Shown: in pieces, positions 37,101-49,100 of the stretch
Position numbering within the stretch: position 1 is the stretch's first letter
Layout of the letters: every line of letters begins with the position of its first letter
Assembly (NCBI RefSeq): GCF_932526225.1
Contig: NC_064035.1
Coordinates: 4,341,501-4,405,500 of the forward strand
Source of the DNA: Nematostella vectensis
Taxonomy: Eukaryota; Cnidaria; Anthozoa; Actiniaria; Edwardsiidae
Direction: 5' to 3'
DNA: 64,000 bases
Position numbers and translations under genes: made by a program
Notes under the pieces: model-generated
The model's input: the letters and a program-made list of their open reading frames with translations, nothing else
The model's database searches: none
What the model was told of the DNA's origin: nothing

Positions 37101-40100
37101 CGTTGTCTCTCTTCAAAACTATGTTTCGATATACTAGCATATACTTGCGATATACTGCGGTCTAATATATTCTGACATCCAAAGCCTTCAAGTGCTAATA
37201 TATTGTGACATCCAAAGCCTTCAAGTGCTAATATATTGTGACATCCAAAGCCTTCAAGTGCTTACCTGGAAAACAGTGTCTCCCTGCTCATCCGGGCTAC
37301 TGAGGAAGGACTCCTCCAGGTCACGTGACACGGAGGCCTGTACAGTATTGAGCCAGGCATCTAAGAGCTCATGAAGCTGAGTAAACAGCTCGTAGTGCTT
37401 TTGTACATCAAGTATGATGGTCATGGCGGACGCCACCAGCTGACACACGCTTTGCCATAGGGTCGACAGCGAGTTAATCTGTTTGAGGATTCGCTCCGAC
37501 TCGTACTGATCGGTCGAGTTTGCGAGTAAGTCCCCGCGACGAGTTATCAACTCGAGTTGTGATTTGCGCTCATCGATTTCTTTACCGATTCGCTGAAAAC
37601 AAATTCATTCGGAACGGTGATATGAATGTTACCACGCCCGTTACTAGGGGAATCTAAGACATTTTAATTCCCGCTTATGAGTAGAAAACCAATCTTATCA
37701 CGCCCCAGCTTTTTTCCCCGGCGTTCTCCCCTAGCATGAGATGACGCAGCTAGGTTAAAGACCAAGGTAGAAAATTAGGCCTATTCAAATTCCATTTATT
37801 TGACAAAACCTTTTTATTGTTTTTGTTGACCTCCTATTTATCTCTAATTCAAATTTTATACTATTTATCAATATTTTAATCGTGTGGCTGTTAATAAGGA
37901 AGGTCTACAAAATCGACTGTTAAATTTTAAAACGAAATAATAACGAGGGCTGAGTGAGACTCTTTAAGTCAGTTTCCAGTTTTCACCTTGACGGCGTCCA
38001 GCTCTCTGTCGAGCTCTACGAGACTGGTGGCAGTAGAAGGGCGCTTTAGGTGCTTCTCCTTGTCCCGCAGCCAAACCGTGACATTTTCCATCAACGCCGT
38101 GTACTCCTGCCAGTCCTTCAGAGCGACCTCAAGCCGCTGCTGGTTACTCGTCACGCGTGTGTTTACTAGCTGCCATCGTTGCGCGACAGCCTCGAGTTCT
38201 ACGCGACACTCGCTCGCCACTACACCCGCACACTCGCGCACGAGTTGTTCACCCAAGGCGCGCACAGACTCAAAGTCAGGCCGCTTAGCGTTAATCTCTT
38301 TCTGACACATCTAAAAAAGGAATAAACCATTAATATAAAGAAGCAACCACAGACAAGACACAAAAGCAAATACAGCCAGACATACATGTGGGCAAATTCA
38401 GACTGTACAAGCACAACCGTCGGAATAATGCGAAAAAAACCCCACACATTTCTAACGCGCGAACGTTGAGTTATCTTCTTCCCAGCCTCCTTCCCCTGTT
38501 AAAATAATAAAGGTACCTTGAGCTATTTAGCGCTTTTCTCGGATACCGACCTTGACGTGTTCAAAGTGTACTTTCATCTGTTGAATGCTTGAGGACGCGG
38601 GGATGCCGAACCCAGTGTGCGACTCCAAGCCATCCATCCACATCAACAACTGCTTGCAGGTGCGGTGGAACATCCGGGACCTTTCACTCTGATGACTCAC
38701 GTGGTCTTTGTATTCGTCCAACAACCTTAGAGAAAGAAAATATGAGGGACCTCTACACGGCAGGTACACATCCAAATTAATTGGAGGCATCAGCCCTTGA
38801 GAATCTAAAACTAGACTAAAAAACACAACAACGCTCTATTACATCGGAATATCTAAAGCCCCAGTCTACACAAACAATTTTTAGTTGACAACTATTTTGA
38901 TGAATTTTGATGTCATAACATCAGACACTGTCCCCACGTATCCGCTTTCGTTTGAAAACGCAACCTTTTTGTTCCATTTTCAAAAAAGATCCGCGTCCAC
39001 ACGAAGCGTTTCCATTTTGATACGACCCCGTCCCCACGAAAACGCAGAAACGATACGAAAACGATAAAATGCTCTACAGCGCATGCGTAGACCCACTATT
39101 TTGCTTGTTTACATCGCGCGCGCAAATCGAATCACGCCATCGTTTTCGAAAGGTTCCGTTTTCGTCCGATAGGGGATCGTTTTCAAATTGTTTCACTCTG
39201 GAGATCGTTTTCAAATCGTTCCGTTCTCGGTCAGCGTTTTCGCGTTTCCGTGTGGACGATACCCGTATCCGTAACAAAAAGCTTGCGTTTTCAAACGAAA
39301 ACGTATACGTGGAGACAGGGTCAAACTTATATTGAAATGAAACTGTCTCGCTAGTGTCACGTACGATGTAATCACTTTGTAATGTGTGTCTCCTGCGGCC
39401 ATTTCGCGCATCAACTCGTACAATCTCATGTGGATACTGTTTATTATACGAGATAGCGTGCAACTCAGAGAGCGCGTTCTTATAAAATTGCTATAAAGTG
39501 TACAAATGAATATTTGCTTGGTTGAAGTCGAATGGTTAATTTTTGCCATTTGGATAGGTCGAGGTAAAAAAAGAGAAAACTTGCGTGATAAAAAATATAA
39601 AAAGCTCCCTTGATTTATTATAACACACCCTGGGTCCACGATATTTTCGCACCGCCGAGCACCCGACGATGCGACGAACGGTTTCCGAGTGGCAAGACCA
39701 TACCAGTCGGACTATTATAGCAAAGTTTGCCAACCATTCGGACCCATATTAAAAGCGTCAAAGGAGAGGTCCAGTACCTGCAAGCGTCCTTCCATAGTGG
39801 TCTGAGATTATTGAGTTTTTCCTCAAGGCTCGCCCTGTAAGGACTGTCAGCAGAACGCTCTTGATCCAGCTCTTCAGCAAGGCTCGTCAGCGTCGCCAGG
39901 TCTGAGCGGTACTTGTCAAAATTATCGTGGAATTCCTGAAAATTTACAACAACGACATTAGAGAAATGCCTAGAAACACTTCCATTTAATAAACAAACAA
40001 GTGGAATTCGTTCCTAGAAACGCTCTCTTTAATCAACAACAGTACTGGATTGCTAGTCTGTCCTGGAAGAAAGTTTGATTCTAGCGGCTTTACTTACAAC

Positions 40101-43100
40101 AATCTGAAGCCTTTCGGCACGAGCAGAACTGTCTTTCCATGAATTTCCCTCAAATTCTAGCAAAACAAGAAAGTTCTTGAGCGCCGAATGCCTTTCCTCC
40201 AGTTCCCGGCGCCGCGCCGTTACTTTGCGATTCTGCTCTAGTTTTCCCGCTACTTTGCTCTTCAGCTCGCCCCACTTATTGGTGAGCTCTGTTATTTGTA
40301 GGTTAATGCCGTCTGTTTGGTCACTTGAGGAGCCAAGGGGTCTCTCGGTCATGCTCTGGTTAAGTTCTGAAAGCTTACGCTGGGAGTCATCAGCTTCTAG
40401 TGATAGATTCTGTACAAAAAAAGAGACGAAAACTGTTATAAACTATTATCAGGAGTCCCAGGTTTCGAATGTGGTTTGGACTTGCTCCAGGTTTAGCCAG
40501 CAAAAAAAGTTTTTACCCATGTATGTGACGCTGGGATGAATAGTAACCAATGATAGATTAACAAGGCAGTACTATAATTTGATGCGCTACTATTGTAATC
40601 AAAGGTAGTACCAGAGCTTGATGTTCTTCACCTCAAGTATGCTGACTCCATCGTCCGCCTCAAGCTCAGTCGAAGTTTCAGCAGTCACGTGAGCCTCATC
40701 AAGTCGCAAATTCAACTCATCCACAGTCTTCTGCATCTCAATCCAATCGCGTGTTGCCTCACGGAGCCTGGGGATTGAAAGTGTCGTAACGAAATAAGTG
40801 ATTGACAGAATGTAAAGGAAAGTATTCTGAGACGGCGGCAGAGCAGCTCTAGCCCTTACAGCGAGGTCTACCACTTGGGCAGGCCCCACTTTTTAGGTTA
40901 TCCTAATAAGTACATGTAGGGTGAAGGTGTACTCTTAATAGATTATGTAGATAAGCCGATGTAAAACAGAGAGGCTATTTGGTCAGTGTTTACAGCTTAT
41001 ACCTGGATGATTTATCGGCTAACTCGTCTTTCAGCTGGTTAAATCGCTTAGTCACCTCTGCTCTGAGAGGGGTGATAAAAGTGGCGCTGCGGTTCACTCG
41101 GAACTTCAGCTTGTCTGCGAGGATGTTGACGGTAGAGAGGCTATCCCGGTGCAGGTCCACGTCCTCCTCAAGGTCCTGTGAACCAGTCTATCTTTAATGC
41201 AAACGTTGCTAACCAATGCATCGTTAACGTATCAGAGGAAAGTATGTGGTGAAGTACACGAAACGAAAAAGTTAATAGCTAAAGCCTGCAATCTAATGTA
41301 TCGTTAACGTCAGACAAAGGGGTGGATTCGATAAAGTAACAATATCATGGTGGTCACAGTGCTAGAAAAAAAAACATTGCTAAAATCATCCAGTAATGTC
41401 AGGCAGAAAGGCAGACTTCGTGATTTTGTGAAAAACCCGACAACTTGTGCCAACATCGAGCACATTAACGACACATTAACCAGCACAACATCACTGTACC
41501 AAACAATGCTGTAAATTCTGAAATTACAAGCCCTGTATCATTTGATGCACTAAAGCGAAAAGGAAAACAACCTTTCCAAATAACTCTGAGGATTAATAGC
41601 AAAAGAAAAATGGAAGAAAGAAACCTGCGTGTATTAACATAAATGTACATCGTACCAATACAACGTGCTGCTTGATTACCTTGCAAGCTTGAAGTTGCTG
41701 TAGTTGAGCGGCAAGTGGGGCGTCCACCGTCACGTGTTCCGCTAGCAGTACCTCTTGGCTCTCGATCCAAGCCACAAGATCTGCGCAGGCGCGTCGGAAA
41801 TCGTGCCACATGTTATAAAGCTCACTTTGTTGTTTTAATTTTTCTTGAAGTCGTGTGCTGATGCTTTGAAACCGATCACTGACGTGACTCACTTTGACTC
41901 TAAACTGACTGGACACAGACGGGTCGCTATTCTGAGCGAGTTGGGCGGCTACTTCGGACGCTTCGTCCAGTCTCTCCCGAGCGCCTTCCAGACCATCGCG
42001 TAGGGCCTGGTTACAAATGCAAACACCAGTGAGTTGGTGATAAAGTATTTGCATATCAAGAGGACGCATGTCAAGAGGACGAATGCAAAGAATAATTAAC
42101 ATCACACAGCAAACAGCACACAAACCTCCAATTCAGAGACGTGTGCCTGCAGTGCTTCCATGTCGCTACCAGCGGCTAAGCGAGTGTCTAGAGCCTCCTG
42201 GGCTGTATCCAGGAATGCGGAGATGTTTGTGATGGCATCTTCATACCCCTCCACGGCGCGCAAGGAGCTGTCTAGCCATACTTCGTAATCGTCAACCTGG
42301 GTGAAAATGTGTGACTCGGATGAGAGTGTATGACTTAAGGTGAAATTGTGTGACTCGAATGAGAGTGTATGACTTAAGGTGAAAATGTGTGACTAGAATG
42401 AGAGTGCATAACTTAAGGAGAAAATGTGTGATTTGAATGAGAGTGTATGACCTAAGGTGAGAACGCATCACTCATGAGGGAATGTGACTCGAGCAAGAAT
42501 GCGTAACTCGCAAGATAATAGGTGACTCTAGTGAAATAGGGTAACTCGCAAGAAAATGTGTGGCTCGAGTGGGAACGCTAAACTTACGAGAGAATGTTTG
42601 AATCGAGTGAGAACGTGTAACTCACAAGAGAATATGAGACGAGAAAAGTGATAGCATGAGGCTCAAGTTGAATGTGAATGTGATAATGTTCGAGCCAAGT
42701 AATAACGTGCGACTTGGATAAGAACGATTAGATTAAGGGTACGTGGATCTAAAGTACTAGTACTATATCAATATATTCTGACCAAATGGGGGATGGTATA
42801 GACATTTACACACCTTAGTGTTCAGCTCATCCCAGCGCTCCTCCACCCCGTCTAGCCATTCCTGAAGGTCATCCTGATCAACTGAAGAATCGCCGATCAG
42901 CTTTTTGCCGAACTGAAGAATCTCACGTACCGCTTGCTTCTGCGTGCGCAGAAAGCCTTTCATTGCCTGAAAACAAAGAAGATACTGTAAAACACATTGT
43001 TACAAACTTGTTAAAAATATAATATTATTTGGGTATTGTGGAAAAAAACATGTAATTGTCTTCTTGTCAAGACAAAAACATGAAATACTTTGGATAATTT

Positions 43101-46100
43101 CTCTCCAATTCATGAGCTTGGGTCACATTCAGGCTTGAAGCCTTGGTCCCAACCGGTCTAATTGCAACTTTCTTTTTGTCTGCCAATTGATGAGTATTCA
43201 GTGTAACGCGCGTTACCGTTGCCACCTTGACAGTTTAGGGAAGTAAACCAATAAAGATGCAAAGAATCGATTCAGTGCACATCAAAACGCGACAAAATCT
43301 CCTTTAGTTATGAATTTCGTGTTAATCAAAACGTGATTTTCGCTTGTTTGGCCGATTTATCTTGGTGACCACACGCGCGTCTTACTATGTCCAATACCAC
43401 ATAAGCAACATCTTCACATTTTTTGTGTGAGTTTGCCAATGCAGGAGAGTCAGTTGAGTGAGTGGGTTTAAAGGTTTCAGAGATCTATTTATTTGCTTGC
43501 ATCGTCACCTTCACGTCCTCCAGCGCTATACTAAACTCCTTTCGCGAGACAATCTTCTGATATCGCCCCATTGCCGCCTCCCGACTCTCAAACCACTCAT
43601 TGATGTGTCTCAACTCGGAATAAAGCTTCTCAAACTCGCTCCACCGGTTTAACCCGTATTTCAATCGCTGCTCTTTCTCCGACAGGACCGTGATGATTTG
43701 GGACCGAGTGCTGCTGAGACGTCGCAAGGCATCACGGACTTCCTGTGCTGGGCCTTCGTTACTGTCGCTTTTAATCTCCTGCACGTGTGCGCTAAGCTTG
43801 TCTAAACCCTGCTGCTTGTACTCAAGCTCCTTGGATATTCGCTATGGCAAAAAACAACAATTAAAACAAGAGTGTTAAATTGGTGTTTGATATGACTAAA
43901 TATTTTTCGATTGATGATATCAAATGAAAAGAAATAAAAGAACAGGCGACAAAACGACAGAGAATTAGAAATGATTAACCTTATCATGCAATGGAATCTT
44001 CACTTGACCGAGGAAATGATCTGATAATGTCTTAACTATTGTACCTGTAAGCCCTACGATACATGATTAGTCCCTACCCTGTAAGTCTCAAGCTAATTGT
44101 AAGCTCTACGATACATGCTTCCCTATCCTGTACGTCTCAAGCTAATTGTAAGTCATACGATACACGATTCCCTACCCTGTAAGTCTCAAGCTAATTGTAA
44201 GCCCTACGATACATGCTTCCCTACCCTGTAAGTCTCAAGCTAATTGTAAGCTCTACGATACATGCTTCCCTACCCTGTAGGTCTCAAGCTAATTGTAAGT
44301 CATACGATACACGATTCCCTACCCTTTAAGTCTCAAGCTAATTGTAAGCCCTACGATACATGATTAGTCCCTACCATGTAGGTCTCAAGCTAACTGTAAG
44401 TCATACGATATATGATTAGTCCCTACCATGTAGGTCTCAAGCTAACTGTAAGTCATACGATACATGATTAGTCCCTACCATGTAGGTCTCAAGCTAACTG
44501 TAAGTCATACGATACATGATTAGTCCCTACCATGTAGGTCTCAAGCTAACTGTAAGTCATACGATACATGATTAGTCCCTACCCTGTAGGTCTCAAGCTA
44601 ACTGTGAGTCATACGATACATGATTAGTCCCTACCCTGTAGGTCTCGAGCTAACTGTAAGTCATACGATACATGATTAGTCCCTACCCTGTAGGTCTCGA
44701 GCTAACTGTAAGTCATACGATACATGATTAGTCCCTACCCTGTAGGTCTCGAGCTAACTGTAAGTCATACGATACATGATTAGTCCCTACCCTGTAGGTC
44801 TCAAGCTAACTGTAAGTCATACGATACATGATTAGTCCCTACCCTGTAGGTCTCGAGCTAACTGTAAGTCATACGATACATGATTAGTCCCTACCCTGTA
44901 GGTCTCAAGCTAACTGTAAGTCATACGATACATGATTAGTCCCTACCCTGTAGGTCTCAAGCTAACTGTAAGTCATACGATACATGATTAGTCCCTACCC
45001 TGTAGGTCTCAAGCTAACTGTAAGTCATACGATACATGATTAGTCCCTATCCTGTAGGTCTCAAGCTAACTGTAAGTCATACGATACATGATTAGTCCCT
45101 ACCCTGTAGGTCTCAAGCTAACTGTAAGTCATACGATACATGATTAGTCCCTACCCTGTAGGTCTCAAGCTAACTGTAAGTCATACGATACATGATTAGT
45201 CCCTACCCTGTAGGTCTCAAGCTAACTGTAAGTCATACGATACATGATTAGTCCCTGCTCTGTGGGTCTCAAGCTAACTGTAAGTCATACGATACATGAT
45301 TAGTCCCTACCCTGTAGGTCTCAAGCTAACTGTAAGTCATACGATGCATGATTAGTCCCTACCATGTAGGTCTCAAGCTAACTGTAAGTCATACGATACA
45401 TGATTAGTCCCTACCCTGTAGGTCTCAAGCTAACTGTAAGTCATACGATACATGATTAGTCCCTACCCTGTAGGTCTCGAGCTAACTGTAAGTCATACGA
45501 TACATGATTAGTCCCTACCCTGTAGGTCTGAAGCTAACTGTAAGTCATACGATACATGATTAGTCCCTACCCTGTAGGTCTCAAGCTAACTGTAAGTCAT
45601 ACGATACATGATTAGTCCCTACCCTGTAGGTCTCGAGCTAACTGTAAGTCATACGATACATGATTAGTCCCTACCCTGTAGGTCTCAAGCTAACTGTAAG
45701 TCATACGATACATGATTAGTCCCTACCCTGTAGGTCTCAAGCTAACTGTAAGTCATACGATACATGATTAGTCCCTACCCTGTAGGTCTCAAGCTAACTG
45801 TAAGTCATACGATACATGATTAGTCCCTACCCTGTAGGTCTCAAGCTAACTGTAAGTCATACGATACATGATTAGTCCCTACCCTGTAGGTCTCAAGCTA
45901 ACTGTAAGTCATACGATACATGATTAGTCCCTACCCTGTAGGTCTCAAGCTAACTGTAAGTCATACGATACATGATTAGTCCCTACCCTGTAGGTCTCAA
46001 GCTAACTGTAAGTCATACGATACATGATTAGTCCCTACCCTGTAGGTCTCAAGCTAACTGTAAGTGATACGATACATGATTAGTCCCTATCCTGTAGGTC

Positions 46101-49100
46101 TCAAGCTAACTGTAAGTCATACGATACATGATTAGTCCCTACCCTGTAGGTCTCGAGCTAACTGTAAGTCATACGATACATGATTAGTCCCTACCCTGTA
46201 GGTCTCGAGCTAACTGTAAGTCATACGATACATGATTAGTCCCTACCCTGTAGGTCTCGAGCTAACTGTAAGTCATACGATACATGATTAGTCCCTACCC
46301 TGTAGGTCTCGAGCTAACTGTAAGTCATACGATACATGATTAGTCCCTACCCTGTAGGTCTCAAGCTAACTGTAAGTCATACGATACATGATTAGTCCCT
46401 ACCCTGTAGGTCTCAAGCTAACTGTGAGTCATACGATACATGATTAGTCCCTACCCTGTAGGTCTCAAGCTAACTGTAAGTCATACGATACATGATTAGT
46501 CCCTACCCTGTAGGTCTCGAGCTAACTGTAAGTCATACGATACATGATTAGTCCCTACCCTGTAGGTCTCAAGCTAACTGTAAGTCATACGATACATGAT
46601 TAGTCCCTACCCTGTAGGTCTCAAGCTAACTGTAAGTCATACGATACATGATTAGTCCCTACCCTGTAGGTCTCAAGCTAACTGTGAGTCATACGATACA
46701 TGATTAGTCCCTACCCTGTAGGTCTCAAGCTAACTGTAAGTCATACGATACATGATTAGTCCCTACCCTGTAGGTCTCAAGCTAACTGTGAGTCATACGA
46801 TACATGATTAGTCCCTACCCTGTAGGTCTCAAGCTAACTGTAAGTCATACGATACCTGATTAGTCCCTACCCTGTAGGTCTCAAGCTAACTGTAAGTCAT
46901 ACGATACATGATTAGTCCCTACCCTGTAGGTCTCGAGCTAACTGTAAGTCATACGATACATGATTAGTCCCTACCCTGTAGGTCTCGAGCTAACTGTAAG
47001 TCATACGATACATGATTAGTCCCTACCCTGTAGGTCTCAAGCTAACTGTAAGTCATACGATACACGATTAGTCCCTACCCTGTAGGTCTCAAGCTGCTGT
47101 TTTGCTTCCAGAAAGGAGTTGCTGCCAACCACAATAACAGGCTGGTCCAACAGCCGTCGTGTCTCCGTAAACCAGGCGTCAAGCTCAGCCAGATCACCGA
47201 GTAACATCACCACCAGTAAGTCGCCGCGACGTCGTAGCAATTCCTCCTCCTTGTCTTCAAGCAGGGCCCAGAGCTCGGACCAGTTCTCGTCCAGACTGAT
47301 CTGACTCTCCCGCAGACCTTCAGTCTCGCCCCTAGTCAACTCAAGCAGATCTGACACCGCCTCATGCAGGCGCTCTTTGGTCAGCTGGTGGCGCTCGATG
47401 TCTTCTTGGTATTGCTGGTGAACAATTGGAAGCCGATGGTGATGGGAATTCTATGTATTTCTTTTCTCGAAAGTATCTTAAAGTTGGTAACCACATCAGC
47501 AACAATGATCAATTAACTATAACAACTATACTTTGTTTCTTAAAACTAACAAATAACCAAAAACCACCCTCGCATTCTCATTTCATGAATCTGAATTGTG
47601 AGGAGGGTGACGCACACTCTTATTTGTATTTAATACATTCCGAATAGGTTACTTATATTTTCCAAGCATTTATTCATTTTCTATATTGTTTCATTTTAGC
47701 AATCCACTAACCATGAGCTTGTCGAGCTGGGCTTCAATCATGTCCAGACTGGTCGCCGCCACTTCCTCATTGCGCATGTGCGCCAACATGCTGACCAGCC
47801 AATCGACGAGGTCGTCCATGTCAGCCTGGTACTCTCGCCACGAGCGCAGCAGCTTTTCCAGTCTCTGCCTCTCGTCACGAGCTTCCTGGCGCACCGCACG
47901 CCAGCGGTCTGTCACCTCGGTGACTTGAGAATGCACCGTGGCATTACCTGGGTTGTTACAAAATAAAAACGCCAATCAAGAACCTATAATAGCTTGAAGG
48001 TAAGAGCATAAGAGTAACAGGGTGAAGCAGTTTTGCTCCGACGAAAGGCTAACCCCCGAAACGTCAGCAAAAGTAATCATTTTTAGAGGCGTTGACATTG
48101 TTGATCTATTTTTCCACAACAGCTACGTAGGCCACCAATTTTTTCTGCAGCCTGCCTTGTCTTTCTAGTATACTGATTTTTATGATTTTATGTTTTTTGA
48201 ACATATGGTATTTTAGTGCGATGCACGCTATCGTGGCCACCAACACAAGTTTGACAGTGAGATTCACTGTTTTGATCGTAACAAGCTTTAAAACTACAAG
48301 GATTCCGACGTGCTATGATGTACCTACTTGCCACACTGGTTGACTAGCAACGTTAATACCAATAGCATGTGTTTGTGTCACGTGACTTACTTGTGGCCGT
48401 GAAGACCTGTTCTCCCTCATAGACCGCCGCGTCGCGCACAGACTGCCGGTCGTTAAGCTTTCGATCCAGCTCGCGGTATTTCATGGCTTTCAGCAGCACT
48501 CCGTCCATCCCATCCTCAGGAAGCGTGCGCACAGGCGACAAGAACCTACAAAAAAACGGCGCATTAGTGACTCTCGCACTATGATAACACCCAAAATCGA
48601 TAATTTTGGAAGAGCGAAAAAATGATGGGAATATGAATCGGAAGAGAATGAAAACCGAAGAACATATCAGCAAATGTAGCGGAGCAATACAATTTCCAGT
48701 TCACCTCTGCTCGAGGTTTTCCAGCCAGCTGGACAACTTGAGAACAGACTCGTTGAACGATCGCCATTGCAGCAGAACAGTGCTCAGCCACTCCACATTT
48801 TCCTCGCAAACCTCTCTCATGTTGGTAGCCAACTTGATGACATCCTTGTACTTGGATGATGATTGGTCGGCCTCGCGCCTGCCCTCTGGGGACTGAACGC
48901 TGTGTTGTTTGAACATGTCCAGGCGGCTTACACGGGTTTTAATGTTACGACAAAACGCCTAAAACAACGAATGAGATATGGTATGAGAACTACGGCATTT
49001 AGCTTCGCTCAAACTTGACAAAGCAGCGATCTCTTTCTATTAATGTTTATACTGATCATATATTCAATTATCCCCACCATATCACTGTGGATCAAAATAT

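Noticed and set aside
39069-39639. Overlapping open frames on both strands
   Set aside because: They lie in or next to the foldback element and intron; no splice-compatible phase, no domain.
44045-47094. CRISPR array
   Set aside because: The repeats are contiguous with no unique spacers, and the setting is a eukaryotic intron.
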